From assembly GCA_027083135.1 (NCBI GenBank), contig JALWQH010000052.1:43591-107590 (forward strand): 64,000 nucleotides of DNA, written 5' to 3'. A program made the position numbers and the translations under genes. Numbering within the stretch: position 1 is the first letter of the stretch; each line of letters begins with the position of its first letter. The DNA is from Desulfurococcales archaeon. Its GTDB lineage: Archaea; Thermoproteota; Thermoprotei_A; Sulfolobales; WAQK01. The notes under the pieces are model-generated. The model saw only the letters and a program-made list of their open reading frames with translations. It searched no databases and was not told the DNA's origin. Positions 51,470 through 60,690 of the stretch are shown one piece after another.

Positions 51470-51730
51470 ATGGGGGTATCCATGAAGATGGTGCTACTAC
51501 CAGGATACAAATGGCTCGAAGTGGTGCCAGGAAGGCGTGGTGGCAGGCCAACCGTTAAAGGAACTCGTGTAACAGTTGATGATATCCTTGAGGCATTGGC
51601 TAACGGTTGGAGCATTGAGGAGGTCTCAGAAAACTACAAGATACCCCTAGAGGCTGTCTATGAGGCTCTACGCTTTGCCCTGGAAACTCTGAGAAAAATC
51701 GAGGTGGTCGCAGTCGAAGCTACTAGCTGA
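51470..51730 (+). CDS. DUF433 antitoxin
   Basis: Up to 86 residues with the complete DUF433 fold: WLEVVPGRRGGRPTVKGTRVTVDDILEALANGWSIEEVSENYKIPLEAVYEALRFA, a winged-helix-like DNA-binding domain found with DUF5615 PIN-like toxins. ATG 51482 follows GGGGGT and gives MKMVLLPG, so it is a good alternative to 51470. The gene is intact and overlaps the start of a decayed toxin gene. Confidence 0.82.
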   Translation: MGVSMKMVLLPGYKWLEVVPGRRGGRPTVKGTRVTVDDILEALANGWSIEEVSENYKIPLEAVYEALRFALETLRKIEVVAVEATS

Positions 51731-52075
51731 TGAAAACATACCCTGGCCCCTCATAAGACTCCTCCGGAACATAGGGATAGACATAGTATGGATACCAGAG
51801 ACGGACGGTGTATCGAGGCATAAGCGATAAAGAATATAGTAGGCCTAGCTAACAGTAACGGAAGAATCGTACTGACACGGGACAGCGACTTCTTAGGAAT
51901 GAGTTTAAGGAGAAAGATAGAGTATGGGCTTATCTATATTGCAGAGCCAGCAAGAAAAGACAATCTTGTAAGGCTCTCTAGAAACATTGCCAGAGCCTTA
52001 GAGTATCTTGAGAGAAAGCCTCTTATGGCAATAGCCACATCCACTACTATAGAGCTACACCATCTTATACCGTAA
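51717..52075 (+). pseudogene. DUF5615 PIN-like toxin, broken by two frameshifts
   Basis: Three consecutive frames give one DUF5615 protein: KLLADENIPWPLIRLLRNIGIDIVWIPET, then YRGISDKE, then LANSNGRIVLTRDSDFLGMSLRRK...LHHLIP, ending at TAA 52073-52075. The catalytic acidic residues (ADEN, TRDSDF) are retained but on different frames, and no start codon precedes KLLADEN. The gene overlaps its intact DUF433 antitoxin, as usual. The toxin is therefore inactive unless these lesions are sequencing errors. Confidence 0.82.
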
Positions 52076-52160
52076 CCTCTAAGCCGTCAGAACAATCAGT
52101 ACACATCATAGATAGAACCCTACTATTATTAAACATGCTACCAACTAACCTGATATAACG

Positions 52161-52238
52161 TGGCGGGCCCGCCGGGATTTGAACCCGGGACCTCCGGCTC
52201 CGGAGGCCGGCGCCCTATCCTGGCTAGGCTACGGGCCC
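52161..52238 (-). tRNA. tRNA-Arg (anticodon CCG), CCA encoded
   Basis: Minus strand: acceptor GGGCCCG/CGGGCCC, D arm GCCTAGCCAGGATAGGGC, anticodon stem CCGGC/GCCGG around loop CTCCGGA (anticodon CCG), T arm CCGGG-TTCAAAT-CCCGG, discriminator G and encoded CCA (52161-52163). No intron. The TA island lies on its 3' side. Confidence 0.96.
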
Positions 52239-52272
52239 CTGTTAGGATTTTATAGTGCGTAGCGGAATAATG

Positions 52273-52959
52273 TTATTGTTTTGGCTGCATTGCTGATGCC
52301 ATTTCCACTATTTTTTCGTAGGAGTCTTTGGCTTTGACTATGGCTGATGCTACTAGTACGCCTTTTGCTCCCAGCCTTATGGCTGCGGCCACGTCTTCCC
52401 CGCTTGTTATGCCTGCTCCTGCCAGTACTGGTAGCTGGGGGTTTATCTTGTGCACCTCGCTGAGGGTCTCGGTTATGACTTCGGGTTTAGCCCTGGATAC
52501 GGGGATCCCTGTTCCTATTAGTTCTGGGGGTTCTATTGCTAGGAGGTCTGGCTTCAATGCAGCGGCTGCTGCTGAGGTTCGAGGAGTATCGCTGCATACA
52601 AGTGTGTGGAGGCCTTTGGCCCTGGCCTTCTCAAGCAGGTGTGAGAGGTCTGCCAGCTTCAGTCTATGCTCGCTGTGGTTGAGGAGTACTCCTATTGCAC
52701 CTGCCTCCAGCACTGCTTCTAGGGGGATCCAGCCTGTATGAGCTCCAGGCTCGACTGGATCAACATGCTGCGCGAAGACTGGGAGCTCTATGCTCTCAGA
52801 TATTGTTCTCAGCTCAGTGTATGGTGGTATAAGTATTATCGATACTCCGGTTTCCCTTGCAGCCTTCTCGGCGGCGCGGGCCAGCTCCAACGCCTTCCTG
52901 CCGAAAGAATAGGGGTAATAGGCCTTGAAGTTTATGGCTAGTATAGGCTCCTCAAGCAT
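52273..52959 (-). CDS. tpiA: Triosephosphate isomerase
   Basis: About 228 residues of the short archaeal form. The active site is seen as Lys in AINFKAY, His in LLNHSEHR and Glu in LAIEPPELIGTG, with the phosphate loops AGAGITSGEDV and GVLVASAIV. It interconverts dihydroxyacetone phosphate and glyceraldehyde 3-phosphate. ATG 52959 gives the normal N terminus; the listed start is 12 codons earlier. It lies downstream of the FBP aldolase/phosphatase gene, which makes and uses the same trioses. Confidence 0.95.
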   Translation of the reverse strand: MLEEPILAINFKAYYPYSFGRKALELARAAEKAARETGVSIILIPPYTELRTISESIELPVFAQHVDPVEPGAHTGWIPLEAVLEAGAIGVLLNHSEHRLKLADLSHLLEKARAKGLHTLVCSDTPRTSAAAAALKPDLLAIEPPELIGTGIPVSRAKPEVITETLSEVHKINPQLPVLAGAGITSGEDVAAAIRLGAKGVLVASAIVKAKDSYEKIVEMASAMQPKQ

Positions 52960-52991
52960 TATTAAACGCCTCTCAGCATGGCTTATACTTG

Positions 52992-54131
52992 TCACAGCAT
53001 CTTGCTCCTCTCTTTATGTACTCCCTTGGGAGCCTCCTCCACCTTCTCGAAGCGGTCCGCCAACCTCTCCAGCACTTGTGGCAGGGTCGTGTACTCCATT
53101 TCCTCTGGTCCGAGTCTGTGAGGCATGAATGGCCCATGCCTCCTCATGTAGTCGGCTATCTGCTGGGCCAGCCTCCTAGCCTCATCGAAGGCTGGGTCTG
53201 CGAACAGGTCTGCTGGGCCTACCAGCCTGCCGTTCTTAACCTGCCATCCCAGCGCAATTATTCTGGGAGGCCCGTCGAACCTCGTGCACTTGGCATCCTT
53301 CATGCCTACAGGCATGAGTGGGCCGTGATGGCTTCCCCTCATCCATCCTGCAACTAGGTGGGGGAAGCTGAAGGGCTCCAACACTTCTCCAACTGCAGGC
53401 AAGCCGTGCTGGGCTCTCACTATGGCGACAGGGTCATCCTTACCTATATATTTGCCCGCTATCAGATTGAGCCTCTCGCTGCTCACCACTGCTGCTAGGA
53501 GCCCATCCTTCCTGTAAATCCTCTTGATAACGTATCTGGCGGGGGTGCCTATGAGGGCCAGTATATCATATAGTTCTTCAGGCGCGTTAAGGGTGACAGC
53601 CTTGCCTTCATAGACGTCGAGTATCTGGAACCTGAAGCCGTCATGCATTCTGGGGTCAATCACCAGGCCTGCAGTATTGAAGGGATCGGCGAACACCTTG
53701 TATAATGGCAGGTTGAAGGCACCGGGCTCCGTCTTATCCGCGTGGAAGGTTATGATGGGTTCTGACGGCCTCTCCTCTATCTCCATCTCGGCTACACCTG
53801 GCCCCAGCCCCCTAACATTCCCTGAGAAAGCCTCGGATAGGAGGTCCTGGCCCGCCGCATATAGTCCGAGATCCCTGGCAACATTCGCGGCAGCCTTGAA
53901 TGCCTCCCACGCCAAGCCGTGGATCTCAGGGCTATTCTCACCCTTACCATGAGTCATTATGAGCTGAATATCGTCGCCAACATGCGTGACATAGAAGTCT
54001 ATTATCACGCCTTTAGACTTAGCCTCCGCTAGAACCCTGCTGGCAGCGGCCATGGTGTCAGGATGCGCTATATGGTGGCCTGCAAGCGAGCCTATATCGG
54101 CTTTTATCACGCTTATAGTTATCTTACCCAT
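52992..54131 (-). CDS. fbp: Bifunctional fructose-1,6-bisphosphate aldolase/phosphatase
   Basis: 379 residues of the archaeal FBPA/P (class V FBPase), the unidirectional gluconeogenic enzyme that condenses triose phosphates and then removes a phosphate to give fructose 6-phosphate. The N terminus ISVIKADIGSLAGHHIAHP, HVGDDIQLIMTH, FHADKTEPGAFNLPLYKVFADP and WMRGSHHGPLMPVG are family hallmarks for metal and phosphate binding. ATG 54131, after GAGGAGGGG, is the real start; the ORF track extends 34 codons too far. Operon with tpiA. Confidence 0.97.
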   Translation of the reverse strand: MGKITISVIKADIGSLAGHHIAHPDTMAAASRVLAEAKSKGVIIDFYVTHVGDDIQLIMTHGKGENSPEIHGLAWEAFKAAANVARDLGLYAAGQDLLSEAFSGNVRGLGPGVAEMEIEERPSEPIITFHADKTEPGAFNLPLYKVFADPFNTAGLVIDPRMHDGFRFQILDVYEGKAVTLNAPEELYDILALIGTPARYVIKRIYRKDGLLAAVVSSERLNLIAGKYIGKDDPVAIVRAQHGLPAVGEVLEPFSFPHLVAGWMRGSHHGPLMPVGMKDAKCTRFDGPPRIIALGWQVKNGRLVGPADLFADPAFDEARRLAQQIADYMRRHGPFMPHRLGPEEMEYTTLPQVLERLADRFEKVEEAPKGVHKERSKML

Positions 54132-54195
54132 ATCTAATCCCCTCCTCTCAGGATGTCTAAGCCTAGTATAAGGAGTATTGGTGGTGGCTCTTAAA

Positions 54196-55170
54196 CTATG
54201 AGGTTTTGGAGGCCTTGAAGCATGGCTGCCCATGCTTCCTCAGGATCCTTGTACCACTATTGCATTCAACTACTTCTAACCCTCTCTTCAGATGCCCTAT
54301 TCTGGCCTCTAATCCCCCATGCTCCACGAATCTTATTGATGCTAGAACCTTAGGCCCCATGGATCCAGGCTTAAAATGGCCTTCCTCATAATATTTCTTG
54401 GCCTCCTCTATAGTCATCTCGTCGAGCGGGGTAGCCTGCGGTGTACCGTAGTTCAAGTATACTTTCTCCACATCTGTAAGTATGATGAAATGTCCTGTTC
54501 CAAGGGCTGTTGCAAGCCTCTCCGCTGCGAGATCCTTGTCTATGACTGCTTCAACCCCCCTCAAACCATTATTCTCCCTGACAACGGGTATTCCGCCGCC
54601 TCCTGATGCCACCACTATCCAGCCATCATCTACCAGTTTTCTCACAGCCTCCTTCTCCACATTGTCTACGGGATCAGGGCTTGGCACCACTCTTCTCCAC
54701 CCTCCTCTAGGATCGGGTTTAACCACCCATCCCTCTCTCTCCGCCAGTTTCTCAGCCTCCTCCTTGGAGTAGTAGGCTCCAATATACTTGGATGGATTAT
54801 TCCAGGCTGGATCATCTCTGCGTACTACAACCTGGTTTACCAGGGCTACGACGCCTTTAACCTTGTCTAGGAGGCCTCTCCTGGCAAGCTCGTTGTCTAT
54901 GGACTGCATGAGAAGGTATCCCAGCCATCCCTGAGTCATGGCTCCAGCTATGTCCAGGGTCATGGGGGGTATTTTGTCCCGGAGTGACTGCATCCAGAGA
55001 TCTATGACTCCGACCTGGGGGCCGTTGCCATGGGTTAATACGACCTTGTATCCCCTCTCCACGAGGCTTGCCACCATGTCGGCGACTATGTAGGCGTTCC
55101 TCCAATATTCTTGGGGGGTCCCCCTATCACCCTTAGACTGGAAGGCGTTTCCTCCAAGAGCTATTAGCAT
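54196..55170 (-). CDS. arcC: Carbamate kinase
   Basis: About 325 residues of the amino-acid kinase fold: MLIALGGNAFQSKGDRGTPQEYWRNA, THGNGPQVGVIDLW, GGGGIPVVRENNGLRGVEAVIDKDLAAERLA, and TDVEKVYLNYG. It makes ATP from carbamoyl phosphate and ADP, or carbamoyl phosphate in hyperthermophiles. The listed ORF begins at 55272, but a TATA box (CTATTTATTTG on the minus strand, ~55222-55237) predicts a start of transcription near 55203; ATG 55194 or 55170 therefore begins the protein, and GAGGAGGG lies before 55170. Same direction as fbp-tpiA. Confidence 0.94.
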   Translation of the reverse strand: MLIALGGNAFQSKGDRGTPQEYWRNAYIVADMVASLVERGYKVVLTHGNGPQVGVIDLWMQSLRDKIPPMTLDIAGAMTQGWLGYLLMQSIDNELARRGLLDKVKGVVALVNQVVVRRDDPAWNNPSKYIGAYYSKEEAEKLAEREGWVVKPDPRGGWRRVVPSPDPVDNVEKEAVRKLVDDGWIVVASGGGGIPVVRENNGLRGVEAVIDKDLAAERLATALGTGHFIILTDVEKVYLNYGTPQATPLDEMTIEEAKKYYEEGHFKPGSMGPKVLASIRFVEHGGLEARIGHLKRGLEVVECNSGTRILRKHGQPCFKASKTS

Positions 55171-55305
55171 GAAGAGTGGATCCCTCCTCAGCATCAGCAC
55201 CAAGACCGCTATACGCCTAGCATCAAATAAATAGTTGACCTGGAGAACCATGGAAAAACTTTTCTTAAACATTATTCACAATATGTTTGGAGGTGGGCCT
55301 TAAAC

Positions 55306-55677
55306 ATGCTTACACTACTATTAATGATGGAGTCGTCGAGCGTCAGCGCTGGAAGCATGATATCCTCCATACTTAGCGATCCTAGAGGCGCCTTAGCATT
55401 CATAGTGCAGCTGCTGCTTGGAATAGGGCTGGGATACTATTCCATCAAGATAGTGAAGTACTTGCTAGCATTGATCTCCATACTGGTTATCGGGATCATG
55501 CTTAATGCATGGAGCCTGAGCCATGGAAGCGTTAAAAGCACTATTCAGAGCATAGGGGAGGAGTGGAGTAAGGTTTACCCCGTTCTAAAATCGCTTGCAG
55601 CAGCCCTCGGCATCCTAACCATAGGTCCAACAGCGCTAGGATTCTTCATAGGAATAGTGCTGGCCATGAGGAAGTAG
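55306..55677 (+). CDS. Small membrane protein, possibly FUN14-like
   Basis: 123 residues with three membrane segments (~30-52, ~53-70 and ~97-120), joined by a short helical loop SVKSTIQSIGEEWSKVYP. Layout and the Gly-rich last helix resemble archaeal FUN14-type proteins, but I see no decisive motif. Divergent from carbamate kinase. Confidence 0.6.
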   Translation: MLTLLLMMESSSVSAGSMISSILSDPRGALAFIVQLLLGIGLGYYSIKIVKYLLALISILVIGIMLNAWSLSHGSVKSTIQSIGEEWSKVYPVLKSLAAALGILTIGPTALGFFIGIVLAMRK

Positions 55678-55897
55678 CATTAACACCTCTCCCACCCTCT
55701 ACGCTTGTTCCCCGCTAAGATTATTCTATAGCTCGGAGTCTCCGGATCCCAATTCCTGCTGAAAATGCATGGTGGGAGCAGCCATGCCTGGAATTATGTC
55801 CCGTCAAGCTTACAGCAGTACTTCCTTGCTCCAGCTACGATACCCTATATTTTGATACAAGAATATTTGGGGCTAGGACGCGCCTGGGCTTCCATGC

Positions 55898-57856
55898 CTA
55901 TGCTATGATCCTGCCTGTGTCGTCCAGGATACTATAGCCTGGCAGATTTCTGAAAACCTCCGCTGCGTGTTCTCTCAGCGCTGAGGCGAATTTGGAGACG
56001 CTTGCCTTGCCTAGCCTCTCCCTAGGCACGGCGAAGTCAAGTATTTCTCTGCCTAGAGGTATGAAGCCGAGGCGGTAGATCCTTGCAGCGGCCTCTATGC
56101 CTACTCCAATATCAGCTCTTCCCTGAGCCACTGCGGCGGCTACTGCTGTGTGTGTTCTAACCTCATATGTGTAGCCGGGAATTTTCCAGGGATCTAGCTG
56201 TACTCCCAGCTTCTCAGCAGCTTTTCTGAGGCCTATGTCTATGAAGGTCCTGGTTCCTGAACCCTTATTCCTATTAATTATGCGGGGCTTCTTGGCCAGT
56301 ATGTCTTCGAAGCTCCTTATACCTAAGGGATTATTCAGAGGTACTATGAAGCCTATGATCCTGGCGTAGCCTCTGATCAGGGCTACTTTTCCACTTAACC
56401 CAAGCTTATCTAGCACGGGTTTATTATACTCCCCTGACTCCTCGTCGAGTAGATGGGTTGGAGCTATGTCTGCCTCACCCCGGGCGGCAGCGTAGAGTCC
56501 TCTAAGCGAGCCCACGCTGATTATCTTGGCGTTCTTCAGGAGGCCTGCCGCACTCAGTATTCTTGGAAGAGCCATGTCGTGGCTTCCTATGATGACTGGA
56601 TCTGAGGCTCCCTTGTAGCCTGGGAAGACCCTTACGATAACCTCGTCCCCCTCCTCCAGCAGCTCTACTTTCTCGTCGACGTGTATGTATCCGTCAGCAT
56701 CCCCCAGGGGGGATATGGCTCCCGAGCTAGTTGTCACTGGGTATGCTAGCATTCCACTTCTTCCCTCGACGAGGTAGACTGGTATGAGCCAGGCTCTACC
56801 CTTACCTACACGCATCCTGTATGGAAACCTAGCCTTAACGGTCTTCTCCTCACCGATCCTATATCCGGCTAGCCTGGCTATCAGGGGGGCCACAACCCTA
56901 TGGAAAACCATTGTGCTTGAGAGGGGGAAGCCTGGAAGCCCTACAGCCAGCTTTCCATCTATTACTGCGATAACGGTTGGCTTGCCTGGCTTAACCTTTA
57001 ATCCATGGATCACTACTCCAGGCTTCCCGAGGGAGTCGAAGACCCTGTAGATCATGTCTCCTAGCCCCGCTGAAGTGCCCCCAGAGGTCACAACAACATC
57101 GCTTTTCTCCAATGCCTCTGAGATCCTTTTTCTCACAATGTCCTCAACGTCTGGGAGATGCCCCTCATAAAAGGCTTCGACACCCATGCTGCGTAGCGTT
57201 GAGACAACGAGATAACTGTTAACATCATAGACCTTACCCTCAGCCAGCTTTCCGCCTGGGGTTATTACCTCATCCCCCGTGGAGAATACTGATACTCTTG
57301 GGGCTCTGTATACTTTAACCGTGCTTAGGCCGAGGCCTGATAACAGTCCTATATGCTTGGGTTCAAGCACTGTTCCACGTCTCAGCACTATGTCTCCCAC
57401 AGCTATGTCGCTGCCTGCATGGGCTATGTTCTCTCCAGGCGCAGCGCTCCTGTACACCAGCACGCGGCCGCTCCTCCTCTCAGTATACTCCTCCATCACT
57501 ACTGCATTGGCTCCTCTCGGAATCATGGCTCCAGTGGCTATCTCTGCAGCCTCTCCTGCCCTAATCTCAACGCCGGGTTTTTCCCCAACCTTTATACTTC
57601 CCTTAACGATCAGTATGGCGGGATGCTCCTCATCAGCTCCATACGTGTCCTCAGCCTTAACAGCATAGCCGTCTACCTCTGAGCGATCAAATGGTGGGTG
57701 ATCTATAGGGGAATAGATATCCTCTGCAAGCACTCTCCCATAGGCTTCGAGGACAGGCTTCTCCTCTACTCCAAGGGGCTCTAGTTTAATGTATCTTGAA
57801 AGTATTCTTTCAACCTCATTTATAGATACGAGTGAGTGGAAGAGCTTTCTACTCAA
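55898..57856 (-). CDS. moeA: Molybdopterin molybdenumtransferase MoeA fused to a periplasmic-binding-like domain
   Basis: 652 residues. The first ~400 form a full MoeA (VDGYAVKAEDT, EIATGAMIPRGANAVVMEEYT, SVFSTGDEVITPG, VVTSGGTSAGLGDMI, GLPGFPLSSTMVF), which inserts Mo or W into molybdopterin. Residues ~430-650 form a binding domain like ModA/LysR effectors (PF12727), e.g. GSHDMALPRILSAAGLL and INRNKGSGTRTFIDIGLR. This fusion is known in archaea and may sense molybdate, tungstate or cofactor. It overlaps the upstream moeA paralogue by four bases. Confidence 0.93.
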   Translation of the reverse strand: MSRKLFHSLVSINEVERILSRYIKLEPLGVEEKPVLEAYGRVLAEDIYSPIDHPPFDRSEVDGYAVKAEDTYGADEEHPAILIVKGSIKVGEKPGVEIRAGEAAEIATGAMIPRGANAVVMEEYTERRSGRVLVYRSAAPGENIAHAGSDIAVGDIVLRRGTVLEPKHIGLLSGLGLSTVKVYRAPRVSVFSTGDEVITPGGKLAEGKVYDVNSYLVVSTLRSMGVEAFYEGHLPDVEDIVRKRISEALEKSDVVVTSGGTSAGLGDMIYRVFDSLGKPGVVIHGLKVKPGKPTVIAVIDGKLAVGLPGFPLSSTMVFHRVVAPLIARLAGYRIGEEKTVKARFPYRMRVGKGRAWLIPVYLVEGRSGMLAYPVTTSSGAISPLGDADGYIHVDEKVELLEEGDEVIVRVFPGYKGASDPVIIGSHDMALPRILSAAGLLKNAKIISVGSLRGLYAAARGEADIAPTHLLDEESGEYNKPVLDKLGLSGKVALIRGYARIIGFIVPLNNPLGIRSFEDILAKKPRIINRNKGSGTRTFIDIGLRKAAEKLGVQLDPWKIPGYTYEVRTHTAVAAAVAQGRADIGVGIEAAARIYRLGFIPLGREILDFAVPRERLGKASVSKFASALREHAAEVFRNLPGYSILDDTGRIIA

Positions 57857-59115
57857 CCCTTCTCCCTCTCCAAGGGGTTTATCAGGATTACACGTACCTT
57901 CTCACCCGCCTCATACCCCTCCACATGCTCGGGAACCACTAGTATCCCGTTACCTCTCACCAGGGTTGACAATATTCCAGATCCCGTGATCCTCAGGGGC
58001 TCAACGCATAGTTCTCCGCCACACTCGTAGACCCTTACCCTGAAGAAAGATGTATAGCCGACAGCGTTTGCAAGCCTCCGCGTAAGCCTAGCCTCCACCA
58101 CAGGGCTTTCAGGCAGACGGGCTTCAAGCAGGCCTGTCACCACAGGTGTGACCACGGCTTCAAGCGCAGCCAAAGCGGCTACTGGGAAGCCTGAAACCAT
58201 GAAGACTGGTTTCCCATGCACTACTCCTATGCTTGTGGGTCTTCCAGGCCTCATGGCTATCCCCCTAATAATAATTCTTCCCAGCCTCTCCACAACCCTG
58301 GGCACAATGTCTCCGCTGCTAACCCCTGTCCCACCCGTGGTAACTATATAATCGTACCTGGAGGCAGTGTCCCTCAGCTTTAGGTAGAGATCCTCCTCCC
58401 TGTCTCCAACTACCCCTAGATAGGATGGCTCGCCTAGCCCTTTCTCCCTGAGGTAGCTTGATACTAGGAGTGCAGTACTGTTGTATACTCTCCCAGGCGG
58501 TGGAGGCCCGCCATCCCCCAGCTCCACAACCTCGTCTCCCGTGGATATTATCGCTGCTCTCACTCTAAGCGTCTTAACCCTGCTTATACCCAGGGATGCA
58601 AGAGCCCCTATATGCCAGGGCCTAATCACTGTCCCCCTCCTAACTACAGGTTCACCCTCCTCGAAGTCCTCACCCCTCCTAGATACATTGCCCCATACTG
58701 GCACCCCCCTGTACACCAGTATTCTATTCCCTCTCCTCTCAGTATCCTCGTACATCACTACTGCATTGGCTCCAGGGGGGAGCGGAGCGCCTGTAGCTAT
58801 CTCGGCGGCCTCGCCTCTCCCTATGCTTGGAATAGAGGATGGATCACTATCAACGGATACTCGGGTAACTACTTGGAGTTCGGCTGGGCTGCTGGGAGTA
58901 GCTCCATATGTATCCTCAGCCCTAACAGCATAGCCGTCGACAGCCGACCTGTTGTTTAAGGGTAAGCTGTAAGGAGCATACACGTCCTCCGCCGCTATTT
59001 TTCCTAGGGCCTGTGTGAGGGGCTTTTCCTCCACCCTAGGATTCAGGGATAATTCTCTCAGCGCCATTTTCACAGCATCATCCAGGCTTGTCAGCTTGTG
59101 TAGGAAGCCCTGCAT
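57853..59115 (-). CDS. moeA: Molybdopterin molybdenumtransferase MoeA, second copy
   Basis: About 420 residues of plain MoeA: NNRSAVDGYAVRAEDT, EIATGAPLPPGANAVVMYEDT, AIISTGDEVVELG, IVTTGGTGVSSGDIV, VSGFPVAALAAL. Having two MoeA proteins is common where tungsten and molybdenum are both used, and one may be tungsten-specific. The listed start at 59172 overlaps the upstream peptidase gene; ATG 59115 after GGCAGGGG fits better and leaves 13 bases to the peptidase stop. The three genes form an operon. Confidence 0.93.
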   Translation of the reverse strand: MQGFLHKLTSLDDAVKMALRELSLNPRVEEKPLTQALGKIAAEDVYAPYSLPLNNRSAVDGYAVRAEDTYGATPSSPAELQVVTRVSVDSDPSSIPSIGRGEAAEIATGAPLPPGANAVVMYEDTERRGNRILVYRGVPVWGNVSRRGEDFEEGEPVVRRGTVIRPWHIGALASLGISRVKTLRVRAAIISTGDEVVELGDGGPPPPGRVYNSTALLVSSYLREKGLGEPSYLGVVGDREEDLYLKLRDTASRYDYIVTTGGTGVSSGDIVPRVVERLGRIIIRGIAMRPGRPTSIGVVHGKPVFMVSGFPVAALAALEAVVTPVVTGLLEARLPESPVVEARLTRRLANAVGYTSFFRVRVYECGGELCVEPLRITGSGILSTLVRGNGILVVPEHVEGYEAGEKVRVILINPLEREKG

Positions 59116-59128
59116 CCCCTGCCTACAC

Positions 59129-60634
59129 CTATATCTTCTTATCCAGGTATTTCCTCCTAAGGTATTCTGCAAAGTGCTCCGGGTTTATCTCCTCTCCGAA
59201 GCTCCTCTTCAACAGCTCCTTGGGAGCATAGGTGGAGCCCCAGTGGTGAACCTTCTCCTCAAGATATCTGCGTATAGGCTTGAAGTCCATGTCTAGCACG
59301 TGTTCATAGATGTTAAGCTCGCCTGACATGTGGCTCCACACCTGGGCTGCCACCACGTTGCCTAGAGTGTAGGTGGGGAAGTATCCTATGCTCGCCATGC
59401 TCCAATGTATGTCTTGGAGAACGCCGTCGGCATGCCCCTTAGGCCTCACTCCCAGTAGGCGTTCCATCTCATCGTTCCAGGCTTCAGGCAGGTCTCCTGC
59501 CTTCAGCTCTCCTTCAATCATCAGCTTCTCAAGCCTGTATCTCAGAAGTATATGGAGATTATAGGTGACCTCATCAGCCTCTGTGCGTATGAGGCTAGGC
59601 CTAACAGTGTTAAAATACCTGTAAATCTCCTCGGCGTCGATGTCTCCCAGTATTCTCCCTAAATGCTTCTTGATTAGGGGGTGGAATGCCTGCGTGAATG
59701 CCTTGGAACGGCCTATCATGTTCTCCCAGAACCTGCTCTGCGATTCATGTATGCCTGCTGATACTCCCCCGCTCAGCGGCGTTGTCTTCAGCCTCTTATC
59801 AATCTGGAGCTCGTAGAGGGCGTGGCCGAACTCATGGATCGTGCCTAGCAGGCTTCTCTTGAAATCGTATCCCTCATATCTCGTCGTGATCCTCACATCA
59901 TCTATACCTATCCCTGTTGTGAAGGGGTGGGCTGAGACGTCGAACCTGCCTCTCTCCCCCAACGGGTATCCCAGGATTCTTAGAATCTCCTCGTTAAGCC
60001 TCCTGGCATCCTCCTCGCAATAGCGTGCTTCCTCCAAAGGATGTTTCTGAGGATAGTATCCCTCGGAGAGAACCTTGTCTAAGACTTCTCTTATAACAGG
60101 CTCTATGATGCTGAATACTCTATCCATGTCGCGTGTAGTGAGTCCCTCCTCGTAAAGGTCTAGCAGCGCGTCGTACGGGTGCTCCTCATAGCCCAGATGC
60201 TCCGCCGCCTCTCTTTCAAGCTCTATTATTCTCTCCATGTAGGGCTTGAATACGGAGTAATCATTCCTCTTCTTAGCTTCAAGCCATGCTCCCCGAGCCT
60301 CCTGGCCCAGCCTCGCCAGCTCTCCTACGAGGCTTGGGGGGAGAGCCTTAGCTATCCTTATGCTTCTTGAAAGAACCCTGATGACTCCGCGCTCATAGTC
60401 GTTGAGGCCTTCAAGCCTGCTGGCCTTATCTACGAGTTCAACTAGCTTCGGGTTGAGGGTGAGTTCTTGTGCAAGCATGGTGAGTTCTCCCGTGGCTATG
60501 CTCCTCTCCTCCAATCCTCTGGGAGGCATGTATGTCTCAGCATCCCAGCCCATAAGCGATAAAGCGTGGTGCAGGGCCCAGATACGCCTACTTAGGCCTA
60601 GTATCTCCTTCACCAAGGGGTTTTGGAAGGACAT
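59129..60634 (-). CDS. Carboxypeptidase Taq (M32)
   Basis: 501 residues of the M32 family of zinc carboxypeptidases. Markers are ALSLMGWDAETYMPPRG near the start, the zinc site HEFGHALYELQ (HExGH), HESQSRFWENMIGRS and VRTEADEVTYNLHILLRY-like IRTEADEVTYNLHI. It trims C-terminal residues from peptides in the cytosol. The listed start is 19 codons too far; ATG 60634, six bases after GGAG, gives MSFQNPLVKEI. It begins the operon with the two moeA genes and is divergent from an M20 peptidase. Confidence 0.95.
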   Translation of the reverse strand: MSFQNPLVKEILGLSRRIWALHHALSLMGWDAETYMPPRGLEERSIATGELTMLAQELTLNPKLVELVDKASRLEGLNDYERGVIRVLSRSIRIAKALPPSLVGELARLGQEARGAWLEAKKRNDYSVFKPYMERIIELEREAAEHLGYEEHPYDALLDLYEEGLTTRDMDRVFSIIEPVIREVLDKVLSEGYYPQKHPLEEARYCEEDARRLNEEILRILGYPLGERGRFDVSAHPFTTGIGIDDVRITTRYEGYDFKRSLLGTIHEFGHALYELQIDKRLKTTPLSGGVSAGIHESQSRFWENMIGRSKAFTQAFHPLIKKHLGRILGDIDAEEIYRYFNTVRPSLIRTEADEVTYNLHILLRYRLEKLMIEGELKAGDLPEAWNDEMERLLGVRPKGHADGVLQDIHWSMASIGYFPTYTLGNVVAAQVWSHMSGELNIYEHVLDMDFKPIRRYLEEKVHHWGSTYAPKELLKRSFGEEINPEHFAEYLRRKYLDKKI

Positions 60635-60690
60635 GGTGTTCTCCGCTCTACCATGGTAGGCTTGGCGGATTATTAAGGGTGAGGTGGGCA

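Larger units (their letters stand above)
48822..52238. mobile_element. Decaying island on the 3' side of tRNA-Arg with three TA remnants
   Basis: The right end is the intact tRNA-Arg gene; the left end is a decayed tRNA 3' half. Between them are a broken UPF0175/DUF3368 pair, a membrane protein, an unassigned stretch, an orphan AF2212-like antitoxin and a DUF433 antitoxin with a frameshifted DUF5615 toxin. No integrase is visible. Boundaries are inferred because the left repeat is degenerate, so this is less certain than the tRNA-Pro element. Confidence 0.45.
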
